A stretch of DNA of 64,000 nucleotides, taken from the NCBI GenBank assembly GCA_027924645.1, contig BSBN01000036.1:10000001-10064000 (forward strand), written 5' to 3'. The notes under the pieces are model-generated. The model did not search any database, had not been told where the DNA came from, and saw only the letters and a list, made by a program, of their open reading frames with translations. Position numbers and translations under genes: made by a program. The DNA is from Cunninghamia lanceolata. Its lineage: Eukaryota > Streptophyta > Pinopsida > Cupressales > Cupressaceae. Of this stretch, positions 11,501 through 20,300 are shown one piece after another. The number at the start of each line of letters is the position of its first letter. Positions within the stretch are counted from its first letter, which is position 1.

Positions 11501-11651
11501 AACAAAAGATCTGACAGATCTCAAGCGGGCAGAAGCGTTTGCATTTTTGTTAAGTGGTCACATTTCAATTTTGGACAGAATGAAGCAAAGTTGGGCCACA
11601 GAAATGATTCAATTGCAGACATCCTTTGCAGACATTCTTCAGTATATGTAA
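8568..11651 (+). CDS. LARD ORF2, 1,027-aa protein of unknown function
   Basis: An uninterrupted ORF from ATG to TAA fills the place where pol would be. I do not recognise the protein. Residues 1-400 look like a folded domain, with DEWVRYVLSRMHDNFLWLDR, CKITKEAIRAVTGLYSSGG and a hydrophobic strand or helix GTLIVCLFFYFI (241-252). This is vaguely like the putative plant transposon protein domains that accompany some plant elements. Residues ~414-504 are a low-complexity K/E/S/T linker with basic, nuclear-localisation-like clusters. Residues ~540-1027 are mostly helical, with coiled-coil-like stretches. No DDE, RT, RNase H or protease motif is seen. LARD-B encodes the same length with mixed silent and replacement differences, suggesting the frame has been kept. 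It could be an env-position ORF of a SIRE-like ancestor or a captured gene. Confidence 0.8.
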   Translation: MATPNIVKISDRPRPSFKKHPYKSLEVDPLGAFSSVPHGVLHTEDIRVYIHANIEEFGEFKLRDLYHKQLIDTAFELKPEYKDIQKKQFEQFIHFPCFEEDEWVRYVLSRMHDNFLWLDRPCKITKEAIRAVTGLYSSGGVPILKSVKNNVVTEATGSKFDKRAMTIEDISDPDIKYASMIIGYKIYHSSKENSVSGTAIYTAYEMLRKNAEYDLCELLLSQLMENIQKIKKDKKNSFKYGTLIVCLFFYFINELPGTSGWVWQNDKPVAVQIRDYLHGLGDAKARNTALWGYFKNFQSMMQARERIPQSLIEKYKDSVCFMVDTDQCLMEAVEPRTVWIMPMGYEVDEQIVELHVQHMLSQPKDPKVERFGTFEELSVKIHVELREPEIKRKVRKEVEHIAQGLGISKEALDASREKRRKAEEEEKSKESAPVGAPTRTRSTKRSAPPSTKSSKLEVQASGKRSKTKATRAYGSQKDEEETESDEGVREVKKQKKKGSGKPSTGQDKEEMAEVSVEKSTLSLESIIKSVTVDGNLQPMIESYDDFSEADQKTLQEATVKYLNIYNKAFIEIISLIPKSLEKEMEVRKNNAHAKDLEIREQIAIQLYPQIDPKTMNIIFKDCKDEFRSKARMNQLMLGETNKVAQETEEILRKAFKRFNLPVVEDLGTETAEDLGPSAPEEVAHEQTSISPPVSPTVSGSKEEEQLQEKEAVVKDKEVDSSKTAEEKKHLSPARDTAQTVQQFLSKETLEIDEPELLKGPFDFDSLSPVQTMKIASFANAKANEKLLKSHMEDCELIEAASGVLVKIMPSIQIDPTASTSGNLKTLVSSVDTHFDSLEKSAEEKVRKEFLDKRFSEILELISKDRKIVSIGIRSLENALKDGGDIYKFCISWSKATAAFDKKIKEEQDKLQSLSQSFDPLSSSIINQECQTIAVLNEIKNLEKERKNITNRMGELRRIIIPKLETMHEAISDAQTTAQTKDLTDLKRAEAFAFLLSGHISILDRMKQSWATEMIQLQTSFADILQYM

Positions 11652-11883
11652 GTTTGTAAATATGCGGCTATGTATAGGAAATTTTTGAAAATTTTGGTGT
11701 GCGGACCCTACCCTTTGCCATTGATGTCAAAGGGGGAGTGAGGAGCAGTGAAAAATGAGGGATCCAACTAAGGGGGAGTTCCGGAAATTGTATATAAAGA
11801 CAGAGCATCAGCAAAGGGGGAGCATAGTGAAAACACTTAGTCATTTTTCACTAAGTGTTGCCATCAATGCCAAAGGGGGAGAT
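11652..11883 (+). promoter_or_regulatory. LARD-A 3' leader: four polypurine tracts and a hairpin
   Basis: AAGGGGGAG-type tracts occur at 11729-11738, 11770-11778, 11813-11822 and 11872-11881. The last abuts the 3' LTR and is the likely working PPT. A 10-bp perfect inverted repeat AACACTTAGT/ACTAAGTGTT (11832-11859, 8-nt loop) precedes it. LARD-B has the same layout, with its hairpin at 57979-58006. Confidence 0.65.
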
Positions 11884-12975
11884 TGTTGGCAAGAGACACT
11901 ATATGGATTCATGGTTGTTGTCATTGATGGCAACAAAGGTCATCCCACATATCCGCAAGTCATAATGTGTCTCTACCGGAAGTCAGAATAAAGAATGTTG
12001 TGGTCCGGTGAAGAAGAACAGAGCATGTGACAAGGTCCGACAGATTGGTCCGGATCTCTCAGAGGAAGTGTCTTGGTGCAGTGCGGATTTGGGGAAGTCA
12101 AGAGGACTACCTTGAGTGGTATATTCCAAGGATTTAGCCTCCGGTGATGGACGAGGAAAAAGATATGAATGGTTGAGTACCGGATTCGTGAGAGACAGTG
12201 AAAACAGAGGAAGAACTGACTGGCAGAGTATCAGACTGCTTTCCGGATGGGTTACTGTTGATGACAGAGGTTGTGAAGGCATGAATCATGTTTGGCCGAC
12301 ATGATTAATGATATCTACAAGTATATGCTTGATCCGCATTGCTTGGTGAGGAAGGATTCAGCCGACAGAATGAAAGTTTATAAGAAACTAGACTGTTCCG
12401 GATGCCGACTAGAAAGGTGATGAAATTACTTGTGCGGATATATATAGAGGATGGATTTAGTTGTGAAGGGTGTTGTTGTTGTGGAGATATATGCGAAGAA
12501 GTCCAGAAAAAGAGCAGAGGTAACAAAAAGGATCCGGTATGTGAAAGATAGCAGAATAAAGAACAGAGGAAAGATGAAGTGCAGCAGATCAGTGTACTGA
12601 GCCTAACCGGAACTGAACTCCAGCATATGCAGATGCTTCCAATCAGTTCAAGACTGTGATTCTCATCACTTTGTAGATAGTGTGTCTTCTTGTAGGCAGT
12701 GGGCCTCTTGTGAGCAGTGTGCTCGGGCAGTGAGCCCTAATTGGCAAGTGCCATCTTTGTAATTTCCTATTCTTCTAACAGAGAATAATTTTGGGTTAAT
12801 CACCCCGTGGTTTTCTCCCTTAACAGGGTTTCCACGTCAAAAATACTGTGTCATGTGTTTCTTGTTTTATGGTTAATGTTTTATGTTTGATTTTATGCTG
12901 CATCAATTAAAAGGAAAGTTCAATAAGGGAAATAATTAGGATAACTGATTCACCCCCCCCTCTCAGTTATCAACA
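11884..12975 (+). repeat. LARD-A 3' LTR
   Basis: A 1,092-bp copy of the 5' LTR, nearly identical, followed by the target duplication TAATT at 12976-12980. Confidence 0.95.
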
Positions 12976-13663
12976 TAATTAACATCCTCTTGGATTTTTA
13001 CCTCCTCAGTTGGTTATTTCTTAACCAATATCTTGGGAAAATTATGGGGAATAGACTTTATGGTAGTTTTCTTGGTTCTTATCCACACCATTCTAGTAAA
13101 AAACCAATTTCAAATATTAGCTAATCTATTGAATGTTGACAAGTTTTCTCGTAGTGAGCTCCTAGGTCCATGTGTTGAACCTAGTAGCTCTGATACCATA
13201 TGTATGTTAGACACACTAGGATACTGCAGGGGGGTCAATCAATATCTAAGCAAATATTCAAATTCAAAAACTTCAACTTATCTGGAGCATATCAAAACTT
13301 AAGCATCACAACATTGACATGAACATGAAAGATTAACACAATGCACAACAACACATAACACCAGATATACATGAAAAGCCCTAGAAGGGAAAAACCACGG
13401 TGAGGATTAACTTGCAATATATGAAGCTCAAATAATAACTTTGTTTTAGGGGCTTTAACCCAAGGAAGCTGCTACTCCCTAAGTAACTTTGATTTAGGGT
13501 CACTCCCAAGGAAGCTTCTACTCCTTGATGACTTTTTTAGGGACTTTAACCCAAGGAAGCAACTACTACCTAATCTGACAACAAACTCAGAGATGATTGT
13601 AGTATGACAATCTTTCAACTATATGAAAATTGCCTTTGAAGCTCACACTTGATGATTGCACTT

Positions 13664-14170
13664 TTATCTCTTCACACACTCTCTTCTAAAAAACTTCTCA
13701 AAAACTTGGTCCATAGTGGTAGGACCATGCATGCCCACTTCTCCACCTATCTGGGCATCCAAACCCATGATGAATTTCATGATTCTGAACCTTTCATCCT
13801 TCTGATATTGAGGCACATACTTCAGGAGATGGGTGAACTTTTCCCAATATTCAACCATTGACATTTTTCCTTGTCTTAGATTCTGAAAATATGTTAGCTT
13901 TTGGTCAAAGAAAAGTTGTGGTAACCACCTCTAGCAAAATATGACCACAAACTGATCCCAGGTTAAGCTCAGAGAACTTGTCCCCAGTTTTAATTTCTTA
14001 TTCATCCACCAAGTGGATGCCTCACCGACCAACTGGTAGGCACCCCATACTACCTTGGTTATCTCAGAGTAATTTCTAATCTCAAGATATTTTTCCATCT
14101 CTGTCAACCAAGCTTTTGCAACATCACCACTTCCTATTCCATCGAACTTGGGTGGTGTCACTTTGTTCAT
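13664..14170 (-). pseudogene. Gag fragment, tandem unit 2
   Basis: This is the copy of the Ty3/gypsy gag N-terminus in the second 1,990-bp unit: an ORF starting at 14170 (PPKFDG...EASTWW), then a frameshifted piece (FIMGLDAQIGGEV) running off the unit junction at 13690. It lacks the zinc knuckle and protease, so it cannot be functional. Confidence 0.7.
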
Positions 14171-15653
14171 ATCTCTTGACAGCTCTGAGGAAAGTCTACT
14201 TCTCCTTTATTATTGAGACTTAGTCTTATCAACTTCCTCCCTTTATTCACTATGGGTACTGGGTTCATGGACATAATCATCATCCCCTTGATGCGAGTCC
14301 TCTTTTTCTCCTTTGGATCTACCTTGACCCCTCACTTCCTATTCCAGGTTTGTAGGCCTTTCCTTGGTTTCATTCAGCATGGTCAAAATATGATCTAGGT
14401 TAGTCATTGGGTTTTCATAGGGATTTGACTCTCTTTGACTATCTTCAAGATTTGTTCAAGTTTGAACCATGATGATACTCTATATCACACCTAATATTCA
14501 TATTAAGTTATAGATTAGAATTGAGAAATAATGCATCTCATTAATTCAAAATTCATCAATAAATCTATTCACAAACTCCGATTTGTGCAAAACAATCTCA
14601 TCTTTATTATCATTTATTCTGGGTATAAATGCATCCTTATTTAAATAGATAACTCAACAAGACTACATGTCATTATTGGTTAAAGGATATTCCTCATGTT
14701 CCTCTTCCCCATCAGAATTTAGTAAGACAAACTTAGAGGGTGGATGTACATGCAGGTACTCCTCCATCACCTCTTTTCCTAAAATAGGGGCATCCCGACC
14801 ACACCCAAATGGCATGTCGTGACTAGAAGAACGTTCACTTAGTTTAACTACATGAGTAGGAACAATGGGTTTCTTAGCTAATTTGATGCACTATTTCCTT
14901 TCTAGCTGAATATACTTAAGAGCGTCAGCCAAAGTTTCAGAGTCTTCCATCCATGCCCCTTAGCATAATTAACATCCTCTTGGATTTTTACCTCCTCAGT
15001 TGGTTATTTCTTAACCAATATCTTGGGAAAATTATGGGGAATAGACTTTATGGTAGTTTTCTTGGTTCTTATCCACACCATTCTAGTAAAAAACCAATTT
15101 CAAATATTAGCTAATCTGTTGAATGTTGACAAGTTTTCTCGTAGTGAGCTCCTAGGTCCATGTGTTGAACCCAGTAGCTCTGATACCATATGTATGTTAG
15201 ACACACTAGGATACTGCGGGGGGGTCAATCAGTATCTAAGCAAATATTCAAATTCAAAAACTTCAACTTATCTGGAGCATATCAAAACTTAAGCATCACA
15301 ACATTGACATGAACATGAAAGATTAACACAATGCACAACAACACATAACACCAGATATACATGAAAAGCCCTAGAAGGGAAAAACCACGGTGAGGATTAA
15401 CTCGCAATTTATGAAGCTCAAATAATAACTTTGTTTTAGGGGCTTTAACCCAAGGAAATTGCTACTCCCTAAGTAACTTTGATTTAGGGTCACTCCCAAG
15501 GAAGCTTCTACTCCTTGATGACTTTTTTAGGGACTTTAACCCAAGGAAGCAACTACTACCTAATCCGACAACAAAATCAGAGATGATTGTAGTATGACAA
15601 TCTTTCAACTATATGAAAATTGCCTTTAAAGCTCACACTTGATGATTGCACTT

Positions 15654-16160
15654 TTATCTCTTCACACACTCTCTTCTAAAAAACTTCTCAAAAACTTGGT
15701 CCATAGTGGTAGGACCATGCACGCCCACTTCTCCACCTATCTGGGCATCCAAACCCATGATGAATTTCACGATTCTGAACCTTTCATCCTTCTGATATTG
15801 AGGCACATACTTCGGGAGATGGATGAACTTTTCCCAATATTCAACCATTGACATTTTTCCTTGTCTCAGATTCTAAAAATATGTTAGCTTTTGGTCAAAG
15901 AAAAGTTGTAGTAACCACCTCTAGCAAAATATGACCACAAACTGATCCCAGGTTAAGCTCAGAGAACTTGTCCCCAGTTTCAATTTCTTATTCATCCACC
16001 AAGTGGACGCCTCACCGACCAACTGGTAGGCACCCCATACTACCTAGGTTATCTCAGAGTAATTTCTAATCTCAAGATATTTTTCCATCTCTGTCAACCA
16101 AGCTTTTGCAACATCACCACTTCCTATTCCATCGAACTTGGGTGGTGTCACTTTGTTCAT
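15654..16160 (-). pseudogene. Gag fragment, tandem unit 3
   Basis: This is the third copy of the gag N-terminus, equivalent to 13664-14170 with scattered substitutions; one creates a stop in the region corresponding to ITKVVWGAYQLV. It ends at the unit junction near 15680. Confidence 0.65.
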
Positions 16161-17166
16161 ATCTCTTGACAGCTCTGAGGAAAGTCTACTTCTCCTTTAT
16201 TATTGAGACTTGGTCTTATCAACTTCCTCCCTTTATTCACTATGGGTACTGGGTTCATGGACATAATCATCATCCCCTTGATGCGAGTCCTCTTTTTCTC
16301 CTTTGGATCTACCTTGACCCCTCACTTCCTATTCCAGGTTTGTAGGCCTTTCCTTGGTTTCATTCAGCATGGTCAAAATATGATCTAGGTTAGTCATTGG
16401 GTTTTCATAGGGATTTGACTCTCTTTGACTATCTTCAAGATTTGTTCAAGTTTGAACCATGATGATACTCTATATCACACCTAATATTCATATTAAGTTA
16501 TAGATTAGAATTCATAAATAATGCATCTCATTAATTCAAAATTCATTAATAAATCTATTCACAAACTTTGATTTGTGCAAAACAATCTCATCTTTATTAT
16601 CATTTATTCTGGGTATAAATGCATCCTTATTTAAATAGATAACTCAACAAGACTACATGTCATTATTGGTTAAAGGATATTCCTCATGTTCCTCTTCCCC
16701 ATCAGAATTTAGTAAGACAAAATTAGAGGGTGGATGTACATGCAGGTACTCCTCCATCACCTCTTTTCCTAAAATAGGGGCATCCCGACCACACCCAAAT
16801 GGCATGTTGTGACTAGAAGAACGTTCACTTAGTTTAACTACATGAGTAGGAACAATGGGTTTCTTAGTTAATTTGATGCACTATTTCCTTTCTAGCTGAA
16901 TATACTTAAGAGCGTCAGCCAAAGTTTCAGAGTCTTCCATCCATGCCCCTTAGCATAATTAACATCCTCTTGGATTTTTACCTCCTCAGTTGGTTATTTC
17001 TTAACCAATATCTTGGGAAAATTATGGGGAATAGACTTTATGGTAGTTTTCTTGGTTCGTATCCACACCATTCTGGTAAAAAACCAATTTCAAATATTAG
17101 CTAATCTGTTGAATGTTGACAAGTTTTCTCGTAGTGAGCTCCTAGGTCCATGTGTTGAACCCAGTA

Positions 17167-17178
17167 GCTCTGATACCA
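17167..17178 (-). promoter_or_regulatory. Primer binding site, initiator Met-tRNA
   Basis: The minus strand reads TGGTATCAGAGC, complementary to the 3' end of plant initiator Met-tRNA, six bases from the LTR end. The tandem units carry copies of the same site near 13187-13198 and 15177-15188. Confidence 0.85.
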
Positions 17179-17184
17179 TATGTA

Positions 17185-18032
17185 TGTTAGACACACTAGG
17201 ATACTGCGGGGGGGTCAATCAGTATCTAAGTAAATATTCAAATTCAAAAACTTCAACTTATCTGGAGCATATCAAAACTTAAGCATCACAACATTGACAT
17301 GAACATGAAAGATTAACACAATGCACAACAACACATAACACCAGATATACATGAAAAGCCCTAGAAGGAAAAAACCACGGTGAGGATTAACTCGCAATAT
17401 ATGAAGCTCAAATAATAACTTTGTTTTAGGGGCTTTAACCCAAGGAAGCTGCTACTCCCTAAGTAACTTTGATTTAGGGTCACTCCTAAGGAAGCTTCTA
17501 CTCCTTGATGACTTTTTTAGGGACTTTAACCCAAGGAAGCAACTACTACCTAATCCGACAACAAACTCAGAGATGATTGTAGTATGACAATCTTTCAACT
17601 ATATGAAAATTGCCTTTGAAGCTCACACTTGATGATTGCACTTTTATCTCTTCACACACTCTCTTCTAAAGATTTGATCAATTAGGCACACTATATACTT
17701 AATCACTATCTCAAATAAATCTTCAAGATGAATCAGCATAGCATCAACAACATCTAATCTTTCTCCCACAGTTGCACACAAGAATGTATTATTATGCTTT
17801 TATTTCCTTGCAAACCTTGTTCATCTACTTGCAATCATATCCTCCACATTCAATTTGATCTACTATTTATACATGATATTACATTGATTACATAGCTTTT
17901 CGGCTAGATTAAACATGAAAAATATATTTACAGGTCGTCCATACAATACACAATATGAGGCATGTAGGAGATAGGTCTAATTAAGACAACACGTTACACC
18001 AATAGAAGACTCAAGCCTTGCATACCCCAACA
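17185..18032 (-). repeat. 5' LTR of the decayed Ty3/gypsy element
   Basis: The 848-bp LTR starts (minus strand) TGTTGGGGTATGCAAGGC at 18032 and ends GTGTCTAACA at 17185, next to the PBS. Partial copies of its 3' portion occur at about 13205-13690 and 15195-15680 because of the tandem amplification. The right flank at 18033 enters a gene-like sequence. Confidence 0.8.
17416..17555. repeat. Three ~47-bp repeats within the LTR
   Basis: Units at 17416-17463, 17464-17510 and 17511-17555 share AACTTT..TTTAGGG and AAGGAAGC..CTACTCC blocks. The same triplet is in the partial LTR copies at about 13436-13575 and 15426-15565. Confidence 0.7.
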
Positions 18033-18870
18033 CTTTCTTAACCAAGTCCAAAACATACTTTGCAGCTTTAAACATCAAGGAATTACCTCCACACACTCCG
18101 CTCATTTGAAAATAGGACAGCTTTAAGGTAAGCTCATGAAAAGTTGAAGAGTAACGGCTATATCAACTAGAGAACCTTGTGCAGTACTAGAAACAAGAAA
18201 AATCTTTGTTAAACTCTTCTATATGAGTCCACATGACTCATACAATATCCCCAAACACTTCTTTGCCACCGCACATCAAAGAATTGTGCCACATACCTTC
18301 AATCATTAACTCTGAAAGCACATTGTTAGCTGGAACATACTGCAACATGCTGTCAATTGAAAAACTAAGCTGTGGACCACCAAGAAGATTGAAATAGGAA
18401 AGAAACATGAAATACACATTCAAGAACATATTCACAAAACTACAAGGTCAATCATTTACTTCCAGAGGAATGCAGAGCATTCTAGTGAGTCTTCAATACA
18501 ACTTCATTTAGTTAGAGCACGTACCGGTACTTTATCAATCATAACTTCCACTGCGGAGGGAATGATGGTCTAGAATTTTGGAAACAACACATTTACCACC
18601 TTTGAAATACATATCCAGAACCACATAGCCATATTTGCAAACACGAAGGAATGTAGAGCATTCCATTCACCTTTCAACATCACATTACATTGTCAGAGCC
18701 TGAACCCGAACTCAGTAATTTATATCATTCACTAGCGAAGAGAAAACACTCTAAAACTTAGGATTTAGCATATTTACATCATACTCAACTTAACTCTTGA
18801 ACTGCAAAACTATATCTTCAAAATTATAGGAATGCAGAGCATTCCATTGTCATGCTAGAAACATGTTCAC
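18033..18870 (-). pseudogene. Possible host-gene fragment cut by the LTR
   Basis: Minus-strand translation gives protein-like blocks with stops and frame changes between them. At 18040-18135 it reads SYFQMSGVCGGNSLMFKAA then KYVLDLVKK; just upstream it reads STAQGSLVDIAVTLQLFMS; at 18500-18640 there is IIPSAVEVMIDKVPVRAL. The first block stops exactly at the Ty3/gypsy LTR boundary, so the LTR may have inserted into an exon. I do not recognise the family. It may be a degenerate gene with repeated exons, or chance. Confidence 0.3.
18467..18845. repeat. Palindromic motif at exact 181-bp spacing
   Basis: GGAATGCAGAGCATTC (18467), GGAATGTAGAGCATTCC (18648) and GGAATGCAGAGCATTCC (18829) are 181 bp apart each time. 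GGAATGC/GCATTCC is a 7-bp inverted repeat around AGA. The sequence between them is only weakly similar. Confidence 0.7.
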
Positions 18871-19579
18871 AGCACCCACACTTTCTTCAACCTTCTTCTG
18901 GAAGCCAAGTCTTCTTTACATCACAATATACAACACAGTATCACTAGGGATGATCATACAACATGCTTCAAAATAGGAACACATCCTCAGCATCAGAAAC
19001 ACAACTTGATTCTTCTATATCATATTGATCAGGCTTCAAGCTCAACTCTGCTTTGATTAGGAATGTAACTTTTAGGATTTCTAATGAAGAGCTTTCTCTT
19101 TCTTAAGAGAATGAGATCCAACCATGACTAGTCTCGTACTCTTATGATAGTGTTGACATTAGTAAATGCTATGTTGGCATCAATGTATGCTGCTATGTTG
19201 ACATCAATGACACACATATGGCCAACAATGTAACATGCCATCTCATATTACTTTGAATTACCAAAACAATTTACTAAGAAAGTAAATGAACATGTTAAAC
19301 ATGAAAGTTTTTTTTTTTTTACATTTACATAATCACATTAAATTAAACGCATATCTTTTCTGGATATTTTTCAACCTTGAAAATACAATATATTCAAAGA
19401 TAAAATCATAGTGAAATCATATCACTTTACATTTACAAATAATTTGCACTTGGCAAGATAAATAAGTTTTATGGAGTAAAAAGTGTCCACATGTCTTTTT
19501 ACCTCCTTGTTTAGCTCCTAGGTCCCTATGATTACATTATACATTCTAAATGTTCATCCTGATGCAAAATTGCCTGACA
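18871..19579. other. No gene seen
   Basis: AT-rich sequence with a T-run near 19307-19320. TGTTGACATCAATGACAC near 19198 resembles the start of the local Copia LTRs, but too little matches to call an LTR. Confidence 0.5.
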
Positions 19580-20300
19580 CAAATGTAAAATTGGAATAAG
19601 GGGCCCTTTAGTTATCCCAAACCCAAAAGGAGTCAAAAGACTTGGGTGCCACCGCCCATGTCCCTCCTAATTGGTTGAGGCAAAATTAAGTTTATGTCGG
19701 CCTGGGACCTTTCAAAAGGTTTCTCCTTGTTGTCTCTTTTGGTTTGATTTCATGATTGTGAGAGGGAAAGCATATATAAGTGTTTTTTTGAGTTCATTTG
19801 TAAGCAAGATAAAGATAGCTAACTTGAGGTATTGAAGAAAAGAAAGCAAGAGCATTTATTGTGATTCTAGAGCATATTTGTGTGTTTTTATTGTGTGTTT
19901 ATTATAGGCATGAAGCTATCATCTATCCACCTTAGGAGTTGAAGGATCTTCATCATTCTAAGGGATCATCACATAGGTGATATCATTGTTTTTTATCATC
20001 ATTTGATTCATCATTATTATTGTTTTCAACCTCTGCCCCCACAAGGGCGCGCACTCTCTATCAATCAATGGTGTTGGGAAGCTTCAATGCTATCCTAGGA
20101 TTTGGTTGAGGCAAGTCCCTAAACACCATAACCCTCAAACCCATTTCTATCTTCTTCTATGCAGGTTATAGGACTGAGATCCAGAGAATGTGAAGATAGA
20201 GGAAGATTGATTAAAGATTAGGGTTTCAAGATCCAACAATAGTTACAGAACATTCCTCTATCCAAGACTTGGGCAATGGTGCCCTAGTGTTTTTTCCCTT
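19580..20300 (+). repeat. LTR-like promoter region
   Basis: The stretch contains a clear TATA element (CATATATAAGTG near 19771) followed by a GA-rich segment and polypyrimidine blocks, in the style of a plant LTR U3-R-U5. Neither end nor a target duplication could be fixed, so this is only a suggestion. Confidence 0.25.

Larger units (their letters stand above)
5579..12975 (+). mobile_element. LARD-A: non-autonomous Copia-related LTR retrotransposon
   Basis: The element is complete at 7,397 bp, with LTRs 5579-6670 and 11884-12975, PBS 6673-6684, a Gag-like ORF, a 1,027-aa ORF and a polypurine tract. It is flanked by a 5-bp target duplication TAATT (5574-5578 and 12976-12980). The unoccupied site TAGCATAATTAACATCC is preserved at 14961-14977 and 16951-16967 in the neighbouring tandem units, proving the insertion boundaries. 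No protease, integrase, reverse transcriptase or RNase H is present in any frame. The LTRs differ by only a couple of bases that I could find, so insertion was recent. LTR and PPT context match the Copia element at 31989-39294. Confidence 0.92.
4300..17670. repeat. Tandem triplication of a 1,990-bp retroelement segment
   Basis: Units are 4300-5578 plus 12981-13690 (interrupted by LARD-A), 13691-15680, and 15681-17670. The last two are exactly 1,990 bp; the first is about 1,989 bp without the insertion and its duplicated target site. The unit joins point TTCTAAA inside the LTR to AACTTCTC inside gag, with a few A bases of possible microhomology. Units differ by scattered substitutions, so they are real copies rather than an exact assembly duplication. 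Confidence 0.9.
3430..18032 (-). mobile_element. Decayed Ty3/gypsy element, 5' part, minus strand, with internal amplification
   Basis: Read on the minus strand, this runs from a 5' LTR (18032-17185) through a primer binding site (17178-17167), leader and gag to the protease region at about 3430. It is then cut by the LTR of another element. Pol and the 3' LTR are not in the window. A 1,990-bp segment spanning LTR, PBS, leader and 5' gag is present three times, and a LARD is inserted in the unit nearest gag. Frameshifts and stops in gag-protease show it is dead. Confidence 0.75.

Noticed and set aside
13033..13302. Plus-strand ORF present three times (also 15023-15292 and 17013-17282)
   Set aside because: It is antisense to the leader, PBS and LTR end of a minus-strand Ty3/gypsy element; it repeats only because the segment is triplicated.
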